A stretch of 64,000 nt of DNA, taken from Candidatus Gastranaerophilales bacterium. GTDB lineage: Bacteria; Cyanobacteriota; Vampirovibrionia; Gastranaerophilales; Gastranaerophilaceae. The notes under the pieces were generated by a model. That model saw only the letters and a program-made list of their open reading frames with translations. It was not told the origin of the DNA and made no database searches. Shown here in pieces: positions 36,533-44,660 of this stretch; position 1 is the stretch's first letter; every line of letters begins with the position of its first letter. The DNA lies in contig CALUVH010000006.1 of assembly GCA_944324175.1 (NCBI GenBank), forward strand, positions 1 to 64,000. Direction: 5' to 3'. Made by a program: the position numbers and the translations under genes.

Positions 36533-37338
36533 AAGTATCTGCTTTGCAGATGAACTCAAAAGTTGGGGACAAGTATTATAATTTCAATAAATTGAAAAAA
36601 CTGATTAATACAAACTTGGATAATGATGTAGATGTGCTTATCTTACCCGAAGTTTGGACTGTGGGCTGGGATTGTAAATATTTTCAACAATCAGCAGAGG
36701 AAATAGACAAAAGCGAAACTATTAAATTACTTTCTGATATTGCTCTTAAATACAATACATATGTAATAGGAGGAAGTTTTATCGAAAAAAGTAAAGACGG
36801 GTTATTTTTTAATACATCACCTGTTATTGATAAATCAGGTAAACTTATTGCAAAATATTCAAAAAATCATTTATACTCATCATATGGAGCCGATGAAAAC
36901 AAATACATTACAGTTGGGGAAAGCCCAATTATGGTTAATATTAAAGGTATAAAAACGGGACTTACAATATGCTACGACATCCGTTTTCCTGAAATATTCA
37001 GAGCTTATCGAAAGGCTGGAGCAGAATTACTCATTAATATGGCTGCTTGGGGACTTGGAAAACCCATACCTTGGGAAACTTTAACCAGATGCAGAGCTAT
37101 CGAAAACCAATCATACTTGGTTGCACTCACCCAATCCGGACAAATTTCAGGCAATGAATGGAACATAGGTCATTCTCGTATTTTTGATTTTTTGGGCAAT
37201 ACAATTACCGAAATAAAAGAACAAAAAGAAGGACTTATGTCTGCAATTTTAGATTTTTCACCGTTGCGTAAATACAGAGATGAATGTAAAATTTTGGATG
37301 ACATAAAAAAATCATACGAGGTAAAATATAATGAATAA
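36505..37338 (+). CDS. Carbon-nitrogen hydrolase (nitrilase superfamily)
   Basis: This 277-aa amidase-type enzyme has the Glu-Lys-Cys triad: ILPEVWTVGWD (Glu49), YSKNHLYSSYG (Lys120) and LTICYDIRFPEIF (Cys156). The pattern is closest to omega-amidase/NIT2-like members of the superfamily, which act on small amides such as 2-oxoglutaramate, but the substrate cannot be fixed from sequence. It overlaps the DUF374 gene at its start and the carboxypeptidase gene at its end by 8 bp. Confidence 0.88.
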   Translation: MAEEKTRKIKVSALQMNSKVGDKYYNFNKLKKLINTNLDNDVDVLILPEVWTVGWDCKYFQQSAEEIDKSETIKLLSDIALKYNTYVIGGSFIEKSKDGLFFNTSPVIDKSGKLIAKYSKNHLYSSYGADENKYITVGESPIMVNIKGIKTGLTICYDIRFPEIFRAYRKAGAELLINMAAWGLGKPIPWETLTRCRAIENQSYLVALTQSGQISGNEWNIGHSRIFDFLGNTITEIKEQKEGLMSAILDFSPLRKYRDECKILDDIKKSYEVKYNE

Positions 37339-38677
37339 GATTATCAAAATTTTTACTGTATTACTAGTCACAATAATCTGCGGCTCTAACGCATTTGGCT
37401 ATTCTATAGACAATGCAATCAGTGATTGTGGAATAAATAAAAGTGCAATATCAATATCCATACGAGACGTAAACTCAGGGAAAGCCGTTTATCAATTACA
37501 TGAAAAAAGACCTATGGTTCCGGCATCAACACTGAAGCTTGTAACATATGCGGCATCTTTAGACACACTGGGAAAAGACTTCAAATTCAAAACAGACTTA
37601 TACAAGACAACAAATAATGAACTTTATTTAAAATTAGCGGCTGATCCATTTTTAACATCCAAAGACTTAGACACTTTGATAGACAAAGCCGAACAAAAGA
37701 AAATCTCCGAACCTAAAAAATTCTACATTGATGATTTTGTGATAGACAGCAATGAATGGGGAGAAGGATGGCAATGGGACGATGATCTAAATATTCTCAT
37801 GCCTAAATTTAGTTCATACAATATTGACAAAAATCTGCTCGAAATAACTATAGAGCCTACCGCTAAAGGTGCCCCTGCACAAATTTATTTAACAACATTC
37901 TATCCCTTAACCTTTATAAATCTTGTGACAACTGGAGATACAAATGATGTTGAGCTAAGTCGAACCAATTTTATATCTCCAAATGTTATCACTGCTAAAG
38001 GGTCTGTTAAAAAACAATTTTCAATGCAAATCCCGACAAATAATCCCAAACGATATTTTTTACTTCGACTAGAAGATTCGATAAGGGAACATCACTTAGA
38101 ATATTACGGAAACTTTCAACAGGGAAAATTACCAAAACAGAATATCTACCTTGTGGGCAGTATTGAACATGATCTTTCTTTAGCAACTGAAGCTATTTTA
38201 AAAAAAAGCAGTAATTTTGCTGCCGAAACTCTTTTCAAAATAGCAGGAGGTAAATTTGTAAACAATACCGGCTCAATTGACCACTCAAAGCAAATGCTTG
38301 ATGCTTATCTTGAAAAAAAACAATTAAATTCTGCTGATATTAAAGTTGTTGATGGAAGCGGGGTGTCTAAGAATAATCTTATGACAAGCGATTTTATGAC
38401 TAATTTTCTAGTAAAAGAAGCTAACAACAAAATCCTTATCGACAACCTTCCTCAACCTTCAGAAGGTACACTGGAAAACAGAATGTTATATTTCAAAGGA
38501 AACTTACGAGCAAAAACAGGTACAGTATCTAATGTTAGCGCTCTTGCCGGATATATTTCAACACAAAAAGGGAATAAATTAGCTTTTGATATAATGATTG
38601 ACGATTCAAAATCAACACCTGCTGATAAAAAAATGCTTGAAGAATATATTCTTAGAGCAGTATATAGCAATTATTAA
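37331..38677 (+). CDS. dacB: PBP4-like D-alanyl-D-alanine carboxypeptidase (peptidase S13)
   Basis: An exported penicillin-binding protein of 448 aa that trims or cleaves peptidoglycan cross-links. A signal peptide occupies about residues 1-23 (IFTVLLVTIICGSNAFG). The catalytic motifs are SxxK in VPASTLKLV (Ser66, Lys69), the SxN-equivalent VVDGSGVSKNN, and KTG in LRAKTGTVSNVSALAGY. The insert between the first two motifs is typical of class C S13 enzymes. GAGG precedes the ATG, and the gene overlaps the nitrilase gene. Confidence 0.9.
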   Translation: MNKIIKIFTVLLVTIICGSNAFGYSIDNAISDCGINKSAISISIRDVNSGKAVYQLHEKRPMVPASTLKLVTYAASLDTLGKDFKFKTDLYKTTNNELYLKLAADPFLTSKDLDTLIDKAEQKKISEPKKFYIDDFVIDSNEWGEGWQWDDDLNILMPKFSSYNIDKNLLEITIEPTAKGAPAQIYLTTFYPLTFINLVTTGDTNDVELSRTNFISPNVITAKGSVKKQFSMQIPTNNPKRYFLLRLEDSIREHHLEYYGNFQQGKLPKQNIYLVGSIEHDLSLATEAILKKSSNFAAETLFKIAGGKFVNNTGSIDHSKQMLDAYLEKKQLNSADIKVVDGSGVSKNNLMTSDFMTNFLVKEANNKILIDNLPQPSEGTLENRMLYFKGNLRAKTGTVSNVSALAGYISTQKGNKLAFDIMIDDSKSTPADKKMLEEYILRAVYSNY

Positions 38678-38711
38678 AAAACAGTAACAATTTAACGAAT
38701 AAGCAAAAATA

Positions 38712-38720
38712 TGATACAAT
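38712..38720 (+). promoter_or_regulatory. Extended -10 of the glycosyltransferase gene
   Basis: TGATACAAT (38712-38720) lies 21 nt before the ATG at 38742. The same core occurs before the MFS gene, but here a leader with a GGA ribosome binding site fits between the box and the start codon. Confidence 0.5.
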
Positions 38721-38741
38721 ATTAAAAAAAAGGAATTAACA

Positions 38742-39599
38742 ATGGAACCTACAGTAAGTATATTAACTGCAACGCATAATATTATAGAAAAAGGACAAAT
38801 CGACGATTTTAACTTGCTTATCTCCCTTATTGATAGGCAGACATATCCTAAAATTGAACATATCATAGTTGACAATGCTTCAAATGATGGAACAGCAGAA
38901 TTATTAAAAAATTACAAAAATAAAGGATACTTGAATTTTTACTCAGAAAAAGATACTGGTAAATTTGCAGCATACAATAAAGGCATTATGAGAGCAAAGG
39001 GTAAATATATATCATTTGTGAGTTGTGACGACTTTTACCATGATATTACGGCGATTACAGACGTTGTAAATTTAATGGAGGCAGAGCAGGCTGACTTTTG
39101 TTTTTCACCTGCGTACTGTAGACATCCTGAAGACTTTGTTTTCCTCTTCGAACCAGCAATATACAACGTATTTCAAGTCATGCCATGCGCAAGACAAGGC
39201 ATGTTCTTCAAAAAAACAATGCTTGAAAAAGAAAGATATTTTGATGAAAAATTCAAAACAATGGCTGATTTTGACCTTATTATCAGAATAATGATGAAAA
39301 AATACAAGGGTATATATTTCCCAAACAATTTTATGACATATAAGCTCGGAGAAAAAGCTTATACCAATCAAGAAAAGTGTCTGGAAGAAACAAAATTGGT
39401 CTATTTGAAAAACTATAGATCCTTATATCCGTTAAATAATGAAACACTTGACTATATGGTACAAGTATCAGAATTTCCGAAACCACTTTTGGAAAAACTT
39501 GCTCAATTTTTTCCACCTCAGGATAAAGAACACTTCTTTGAGTCTTGTGAGCAAATGAAAAAATTACGTGTTGAGGCAATGAAACAATCCAAAAGATAA
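38742..39599 (+). CDS. Family 2 glycosyltransferase
   Basis: A GT-A type glycosyltransferase of 285 aa, cytoplasmic, probably acting on envelope polysaccharide or glycolipid. Motifs: VSILTATHNIIEKGQ at the N terminus, YPKIEHIIVDNASNDGTAEL, SEKDTGKFAAYNKGIMRAKG and the DxD-like region VSCDDFYHD. ARQGMFFKKTMLEKE resembles the acceptor region of WcaA-type enzymes. The donor sugar and acceptor are not predictable. It is followed by an oxidoreductase and a CDP-alcohol transferase on the same strand. Confidence 0.88.
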   Translation: MEPTVSILTATHNIIEKGQIDDFNLLISLIDRQTYPKIEHIIVDNASNDGTAELLKNYKNKGYLNFYSEKDTGKFAAYNKGIMRAKGKYISFVSCDDFYHDITAITDVVNLMEAEQADFCFSPAYCRHPEDFVFLFEPAIYNVFQVMPCARQGMFFKKTMLEKERYFDEKFKTMADFDLIIRIMMKKYKGIYFPNNFMTYKLGEKAYTNQEKCLEETKLVYLKNYRSLYPLNNETLDYMVQVSEFPKPLLEKLAQFFPPQDKEHFFESCEQMKKLRVEAMKQSKR

Positions 39600-39679
39600 A
39601 TTTTATTTGCAAATTTAATTTTGCTCGTATTATAATAATATTATTGACATGTAGAGTATAGAAAATTAGGGATATAAAA

Positions 39680-40678
39680 ATGGAGCAACAAAGAATTGCA
39701 GTAATAGGATGTGGAGTGTGGGGCAGAAATATTGTAAGGAATTTTTACAACCTAAATGCCTTAGATACTGTGTGTGATATTGACGACGAAAACCTTAAAA
39801 AAGTTACAGAACAATATCCGGGAGTTAAAGTAACCAAAGATTACAATGATATTATTCAAAGCAAAGAAATAACAGGCGTAGTGGTTGTTACGCCGAGCCA
39901 TACACACTATAAAATGGTAAAAGCAATGCTTGAGGCTGGTAAACATGTATACGTTGAAAAGCCTATTTCTACAGTGGCTCAAGAAGCAAAAGATCTTACA
40001 GAACTGGCTAATACAAAAGGACTTGTGCTTATGGTTGGTCATTTACTTCTGTATCATCCTGCAGTCAACAGATTAAAAATGCTTATAGAAGAGGGCGCAT
40101 TAGGAGATGTAGTGTATGCTCAAAGCGACCGTTTAAATGTCAACTACTTTAAAAATGATAGAAGTGTTATGTGGGATCTTGCCCCTCACGATGTCTCAAT
40201 GATAAGCTATGTAACAGGAAAAGCTCCAGTAAGAGTAATCAGCGCAATAGGCTGTTCTTCTGATAAAAATGAAATTATGGATATTACACATATAGGAATC
40301 GAATTTGAAGACGGTGTTATTGGTCACATCTCTGACAGTTGGATTACTCCGAGAAAACACGTGAATCTTCTGGTCAGAGGTACTAAAGCTACAGCAATCC
40401 TTGATGATACATTGCCTGAACACAAATTAGTAATTTTTGATAACTTTGTACCGGCTAATACTCAAAATATTGAACTTGATTACTTGGAGATAGAACCGTT
40501 GAAGTTGGAATGTCAACATTTTATAAGTTGCTGTGAAAAAGGACAAAAGGCGCGTTCTGACGGAGAAAACGGATATGCTGTAGTTAGCATTTTGGAAGAA
40601 GCTGAAAAGATAATGCTTGGTGAAAAGGTTAAAAAACTTGATAAAATAAACTTTGCACTATCAAGAACAAAAAAATAA
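39680..40678 (+). CDS. Gfo/Idh/MocA-family oxidoreductase
   Basis: An NAD(P)-dependent sugar or cyclitol dehydrogenase-type protein (332 aa). The Rossmann fold begins IAVIGCGVWGRNIVRNF, with VTPSHTHYKMVKAML and the catalytic-Lys motif YVEKPISTVAQEA. LAPHDVSMISYVTG contains the conserved Asp/His region of the C-terminal domain. AGGGAT precedes the ATG. Placement between a glycosyltransferase and a CDP-alcohol transferase hints at making a head group or sugar precursor. Confidence 0.87.
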   Translation: MEQQRIAVIGCGVWGRNIVRNFYNLNALDTVCDIDDENLKKVTEQYPGVKVTKDYNDIIQSKEITGVVVVTPSHTHYKMVKAMLEAGKHVYVEKPISTVAQEAKDLTELANTKGLVLMVGHLLLYHPAVNRLKMLIEEGALGDVVYAQSDRLNVNYFKNDRSVMWDLAPHDVSMISYVTGKAPVRVISAIGCSSDKNEIMDITHIGIEFEDGVIGHISDSWITPRKHVNLLVRGTKATAILDDTLPEHKLVIFDNFVPANTQNIELDYLEIEPLKLECQHFISCCEKGQKARSDGENGYAVVSILEEAEKIMLGEKVKKLDKINFALSRTKK

Positions 40679-40715
40679 CTCTAGCCAAATAATTAAACTT
40701 AAGGGAGACATAAAA

Positions 40716-41327
40716 ATGGCAAATTTTATTTCAATATTTAGAATTTTCGTTGCGTTATTTGCGATAGCGCTGCTCTATGTTAGAACAACCTGGGCTTATC
40801 TTTTAGCGCTATTGTTAACCATTATAGCTTTTGCTTTGGATGGAGTAGACGGATATATTGCAAGAAAGTTTAACGAGACTTCTGATCTTGGCTCAGTGCT
40901 GGATATCATGGGAGATAGAATTGTGGAATCATCATATTGGATTGTTTTTGCCGTGATGGGTTGGATTAGCATTTTATTTCCTCTAATATGTGTATTTCGA
41001 GCATTTACAACCGATAGCTTAAGGAGCGTCGCCTTGTCTAAAGGATATACAGCCTTTGGTTCTAAAAGCATGCAAAAGAGTAAGCTAGGATACTTTATCT
41101 GCTCTTCAAAATTTATGAGAATAAGCTACGCTGTTGCAAAAGTTGTGGCATTTTTATTCCTAATTATCGCCAACACACCGGGAATAGAATTCTGGCCTCA
41201 GATTGGTCTGTTCCATGGTATTACAATGTTCTTTGCTTGGGCAGCCATTATATTCTGCGTAGTTAGAGGTATTCCTGTTGTAGTAGAAAGCAAAAGTTTA
41301 TTTGCAAAAGAGACTCAAAATGGCTAG
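40716..41327 (+). CDS. CDP-alcohol phosphatidyltransferase family protein
   Basis: An integral membrane transferase of 203 aa that joins a CDP-linked lipid or alcohol to a second alcohol. The signature is complete: Asp45-Gly46-x2-Ala49-Arg50-x8-Gly59-x3-Asp63-x3-Asp67 (DGVDGYIARKFNET... LGSVLDIMGD). Five to six hydrophobic segments are visible. The ATG at 40716 follows AAGGGAG and is preferred to an upstream in-frame start. The acceptor could be glycerol phosphate (PgsA-like), inositol or another alcohol. Confidence 0.88.
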   Translation: MANFISIFRIFVALFAIALLYVRTTWAYLLALLLTIIAFALDGVDGYIARKFNETSDLGSVLDIMGDRIVESSYWIVFAVMGWISILFPLICVFRAFTTDSLRSVALSKGYTAFGSKSMQKSKLGYFICSSKFMRISYAVAKVVAFLFLIIANTPGIEFWPQIGLFHGITMFFAWAAIIFCVVRGIPVVVESKSLFAKETQNG

Positions 41328-41772
41328 TAAAATCAATATTGTACTATATGAGCCGGAAATTCCACAAAATACAGGGAATATTGCAAGGTTATGCGCATGT
41401 ACTGGAGCTAGTTTATACCTTGTAGGGAAATTAGGATTTTCACTTTCAAGTAAGTATACCAAACGAGCAGGACTAGACTACTGGGATAGCGTCGATTTAC
41501 ACAAAATTGATACAATGGATGAATTGCTTGATGCGCACAAAGATGCTACTTTTTATTATCTAACAACAAAAACCCAAAAGGTATATACTGACATCAAGTT
41601 TAAAGATGGAGATTTTATAGTATTTGGACCTGAGACGAGAGGACTGCCTGAAAGATATGTTAAATCTGATACAGCACTAACAATTCCAATGAAAGCAGGG
41701 CAAAGAAGTCTAAATTTATCAAACTCCGTAGCAATTGTAGCATATGAGGTAATAAGGCAAAATGGATTATAA
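41320..41772 (+). CDS. trmL: tRNA (cytidine/uridine-2'-O-)-methyltransferase TrmL
   Basis: A SPOUT methyltransferase of 150 aa that modifies the wobble ribose of certain leucine tRNAs. Motifs: INIVLYEPEIPQNTGNIARL at the N terminus, LDYWDSVDLH, IVFGPETRGLP and IPMKAGQRSLNLSNSVAIV, which form the knot and SAM site. The ATG at 41320 overlaps the previous stop by 8 bp; a TTG further upstream is in frame but less likely. Confidence 0.95.
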   Translation: MASKINIVLYEPEIPQNTGNIARLCACTGASLYLVGKLGFSLSSKYTKRAGLDYWDSVDLHKIDTMDELLDAHKDATFYYLTTKTQKVYTDIKFKDGDFIVFGPETRGLPERYVKSDTALTIPMKAGQRSLNLSNSVAIVAYEVIRQNGL

Positions 41773-42571
41773 ACTCCCCAAACTACCGACAAGAAAGCCG
41801 GACTCCAATAAGGGGACTTTTGGGAAAATATTAAATATTTCAGGTTCACAATACATGCCAGGAGCTGCATATATTTCTTCAGTATCAGCTATGACAGCAG
41901 GTTGTGGACTTGTTTGTCTTATGAGCGATGAGTGTGTAATAAAAACGGTAAGTGCACTTACTCCAATTATAACTTTTGCCCCTCATAATGAGCTTGCACA
42001 AAAACTAAAAACATTTGATGTACTGCTAATAGGATGTGGCTTATCAACATCCCTTAAAGCTGTTAGAATTTTCAAAAAAGCAATACAAAACTCTAAAATA
42101 CCAACGATAATAGATGCAGATGGACTTAATATTTTGGCAAATACAAAAATAAGTACGCCTTCAAAAACAATTTTAACGCCCCATCCGCTTGAGGCTGCAA
42201 GATTACTCAAAGTTGAACTTGAACAAGTATTAAAAGCCAAAGAGCAATCCGCTATTAACATATCTAAAAAATACAACTGCATAACCGTTCTCAAATCTCA
42301 TGAAACAATAGTTACCGACGGAACGAAAATTTTCAAAAACATAACTCAAACTACAGCACTTGCAAAAGGGGGTAGTGGTGATGTTTTAGCGGGAATGATT
42401 GCCAGCTTTGTTGCCCAAAACATGAATTTATTTGATGCTGCAGCTCTAGGTGTATACTTACATGGACTCGCGGGAAATCTGGCAGCAAAAGACCTGACTG
42501 AGCATTGCGTTACCGCAAATGACACAATCAGGTATATTGCTAATGCTTTTAATAATTACTACGCAATGTAG
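41762..42571 (+). CDS. nnrD: ADP-dependent NAD(P)H-hydrate dehydratase
   Basis: A ribokinase-fold repair enzyme of 269 aa that converts damaged NAD(P)H hydrate back to NAD(P)H. It has TFGKILNISGSQYMPGAAY, IDADGLNIL, TILTPHPLEAARLL and the anion-hole motif AKGGSGDVLAGMIAS with the catalytic Asp. The N-terminal epimerase domain found in the fused NnrE/NnrD form is absent. It overlaps trmL by 11 bp at its start and the convergent small gene by 13 bp at its end. Confidence 0.93.
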   Translation: MDYKLPKLPTRKPDSNKGTFGKILNISGSQYMPGAAYISSVSAMTAGCGLVCLMSDECVIKTVSALTPIITFAPHNELAQKLKTFDVLLIGCGLSTSLKAVRIFKKAIQNSKIPTIIDADGLNILANTKISTPSKTILTPHPLEAARLLKVELEQVLKAKEQSAINISKKYNCITVLKSHETIVTDGTKIFKNITQTTALAKGGSGDVLAGMIASFVAQNMNLFDAAALGVYLHGLAGNLAAKDLTEHCVTANDTIRYIANAFNNYYAM

Positions 42572-42927
42572 TCAATTGAATCTGTAATCTTAGTGTTAGC
42601 AGTTGAATCAGCCAAAGCCTCATCAATAATATTCAACTCCGCTTCAACTTTTTTTGGACTAATTACATCCTCAGGAACACCAAAAGAACGAGCGTAAGAA
42701 TTTTCTCTTTCTACAATTGAAGGATGAATATCCAAAACATCTCCTTCACTTGTGACATTACCAATAGGCTTTCTCACCATTGCAGCTGATTCTTTGCGAG
42801 ATTCCATCATTGCATCTTCTGCTATATTAATATTTTTTCTACTTGCAACATATGAATCTACTGCATTTTGAACAACTTTAATACCTTTTTTAGCTGGGTT
42901 ACCTGTAAATTGTACACTACTGATCAT
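42559..42927 (-). CDS. Small hypothetical protein with VQFTGN N terminus
   Basis: A 122-aa acidic, helix-rich protein I do not recognise. The first residues are MISSVQFTGNPAKKGIK, and the rest alternates Lys/Asp/Glu-rich segments with no Cys, signal peptide or membrane helix. AAGGAGAT 9 nt before the ATG is the strongest ribosome binding site in the region, which supports expression. It is monocistronic and lies between the convergent nnrD and anmK, the latter on the same strand but downstream-facing away. Confidence 0.65.
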   Translation of the reverse strand: MISSVQFTGNPAKKGIKVVQNAVDSYVASRKNINIAEDAMMESRKESAAMVRKPIGNVTSEGDVLDIHPSIVERENSYARSFGVPEDVISPKKVEAELNIIDEALADSTANTKITDSIDYIA

Positions 42928-43039
42928 TTTAAAATATCTCCTTTGCTTCTACATCCTTATATAAACATGTAAAAATAAATATTGCTAAACAAACAACTAA
43001 AAGTTGACAAAACTTAATAATTCAGTTTACTAAAAAAAA

Positions 43040-44176
43040 CTAACAATAAGTTACTTTACCAAGCACAACACGTTTTGAAGCACCGGTACAAGAAGGCAAA
43101 TTAGCAGGAATACCGTAATAATTACAATATCCTAAAAGGGCAAACGCCATTACTTCTTTAAAATTATTAGAAATCCCATAATCATCATGAGTTTTAAGAT
43201 TTACATGTTTTGGCAAATAATGACGTAGGTATTTCATCAAAGTTGGATTATAGGCACCGCCACCACCAACAATAACCTCATCAATATCAACAACAGGATA
43301 TACAAATCTTTCATAAGCTTGTGCGATAGATTTAGCAGTTAATGCCGTCACTGTAGCCATAATGTCTTTTGGGTCTTTTGGACCAAATTTCAAAGCATTT
43401 TCAATGTATTTCGGTGAAAAATACTCTCTGCCCGTAGTTTTAGGAATGTTTTTAAAATAATATTCATCTTGCAATAAACACTCCAGCCAACTATCAGATA
43501 TTGTACCCTCATTAGCTATATCGCCATTTTTATCATAAGGACTGTCGAAAAACTTATTTGCGCAATAATCAATCATAATATTTCCAAGTCCTGTATCAAA
43601 CCCAAATGTATCATTGTCCTTTGAGACAACTGTAACATTAGATATACCGCCAATGTTTTGAATACAAACATTTTTTTTCAAAGGCTTAAACCATTTTTCA
43701 TCAGCAAAACAAACCAATGGTGCGCCATCACCTCCTGCTGCAATATCAGCTTCTCTAAAATTTGATATAACCATACAGCCTGTCTGCTGAGCGATAATCG
43801 CACTTTCACCTATTTGTAAAGTGCTTTTTAACTGGATTCCATCAAGCTTTTCATCTTTTGGAGAATGATAAATTGTCTGTCCATGACTTGCTATCAAGTC
43901 AGGTTTTTCATGCTCTGAAATTAACAGTTTACACGCATCAGCAAAGCAATGACCAATAGCAAAATTCATCTGACATACATCTTGAATGTCTGCATGACCA
44001 CTAAACAAATTAAATATTTTTGCTCGGATGTGCTCAGGATATTTATAATTTATACCCGTTATAAGCTTACAAGACAAATCCGGATAGACAACACATAGTC
44101 CGGCATCAATACTGTCACAAGATGTACCAGACATTAATCCTATAATTTTTTTGGGTTCTAACATGTTCTTTTCCAT
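43040..44176 (-). CDS. anmK: Anhydro-N-acetylmuramic acid kinase
   Basis: AnmK phosphorylates and opens 1,6-anhydro-MurNAc during peptidoglycan recycling. The 378-aa protein has IIGLMSGTSCDSIDAGL, ASHGQTIYHSP, NIGGISNVTVV, FDTGLGNIMIDY and VVDIDEVIVGGGGAYN, all characteristic. Two starts are possible: the ATG at 44176, with TATTAT ending 6 nt upstream (leaderless type), or an ATG four codons in with GGAAAAG ahead of it. Together with the PBP4-like and GlmU genes it indicates active murein turnover. Confidence 0.95.
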   Translation of the reverse strand: MEKNMLEPKKIIGLMSGTSCDSIDAGLCVVYPDLSCKLITGINYKYPEHIRAKIFNLFSGHADIQDVCQMNFAIGHCFADACKLLISEHEKPDLIASHGQTIYHSPKDEKLDGIQLKSTLQIGESAIIAQQTGCMVISNFREADIAAGGDGAPLVCFADEKWFKPLKKNVCIQNIGGISNVTVVSKDNDTFGFDTGLGNIMIDYCANKFFDSPYDKNGDIANEGTISDSWLECLLQDEYYFKNIPKTTGREYFSPKYIENALKFGPKDPKDIMATVTALTAKSIAQAYERFVYPVVDIDEVIVGGGGAYNPTLMKYLRHYLPKHVNLKTHDDYGISNNFKEVMAFALLGYCNYYGIPANLPSCTGASKRVVLGKVTYC

Positions 44177-44188
44177 ATCTTAATAATA
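44177..44188 (-). promoter_or_regulatory. Possible leaderless -10 of anmK
   Basis: The minus strand reads TATTAT, TAAGAT, ATG. The box abuts the T tract of the upstream terminator, so part of the match could be a by-product of AT richness. The geometry is the same as for other leaderless starts in the window. Confidence 0.4.
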
Positions 44189-44214
44189 AAAAAAAGCTTG
44201 CGACATGGCAAGCT
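44188..44214 (-). terminator. Rho-independent terminator upstream of anmK
   Basis: On the minus strand AGCTTGC and GCAAGCT form a 7-bp stem with a 6-nt loop (44214-44195), followed by eight T. It cannot end anmK, which starts after it, so it must end a transcript coming from 44.4 kb. Confidence 0.85.
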
Positions 44215-44411
44215 ATGAATACTATTACTAATATACAATTTAAACTTATAAAATATCCCTAATCAACATCCCATTAACCTTAAATTTCCTCAATCTCCTC
44301 AACTATCATTCTCATCTTACAGCAACGTAAACGCCATCACCTCTTTTTCTACAACTAATACTATTTTCCATCGGTAGCCATCCATCCAATTTTTGAATTT
44401 CCACTCCCCAT
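44188..44411 (-). other. Orphan transcription unit: possible sRNA or decayed small gene
   Basis: This covers most of the 484-bp gap between anmK and the first WYL gene. A full promoter (44446-44418) and the terminator at 44214-44188 bound about 220 nt. Translation shows only fragments. A leaderless 16-codon ORF starts with ATG at 44411 (MGSGNSKIGWMATDGK). A 30-codon GTG ORF (44404-44312) contains WLPMENSISCRKRGDGVYVA, and its stop overlaps an ATG opening MRMIVEEIEEI. A third frame then reads RKFKVNGMLIRDIL. Coding-like pieces in successive frames suggest a small gene broken by frameshifts. A structured small RNA is the other option. Confidence 0.45.
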
Positions 44412-44417
44412 AGTTAC

Positions 44418-44446
44418 AATGTAAATCTTAGTAAAATATTTGACAA
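44418..44446 (-). promoter_or_regulatory. Promoter of the orphan transcription unit
   Basis: The minus strand has TTGTCA (44446-44441), exactly 17 nt, then TACATT (44423-44418). GTAACT then leads directly to an ATG at 44411. No annotated gene explains this promoter. Confidence 0.6.
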
Positions 44447-44572
44447 GTAAAAAAAAGTAAAATAAAATTTACAATTGACCATGCCCCTTGATATATATAT
44501 ACAAAATTCGTGTTTTAAAAACTTAATGAAGAAATTTTAATGAAATTAAGTAAAAAATTATCAAAAAAAGTT

Positions 44573-44642
44573 TGACAATTTTTCTTATTTGTCATGCAAA
44601 AATAAAAAAAATAATTGTTTTTCCATAAATAGCTGCTATAAT
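44573..44642 (+). promoter_or_regulatory. Promoter and possible operator of the WYL gene pair
   Basis: TTGTTT (44615-44620), 16 nt, and an extended -10 TGCTATAAT (44634-44642) lie 18 nt before the ATG at 44661, with AGGGAG between. Upstream, TGACAA (44573-44578) and TTGTCA (44589-44594) form an inverted repeat with a 10-nt spacer that could bind a dimeric regulator, possibly the WYL proteins themselves. Confidence 0.5.
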
Positions 44643-44660
44643 TAAAGTAGGGAGAAAAAT

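Noticed and set aside
44404-44446. Pilin C-terminal remnant in the anmK-WYL gap (frame reading DLHCNYGEW)
   Set aside because: It resembles DYLHCND of the second prepilin over only a few residues and the frame closes at once upstream, so chance is likelier.
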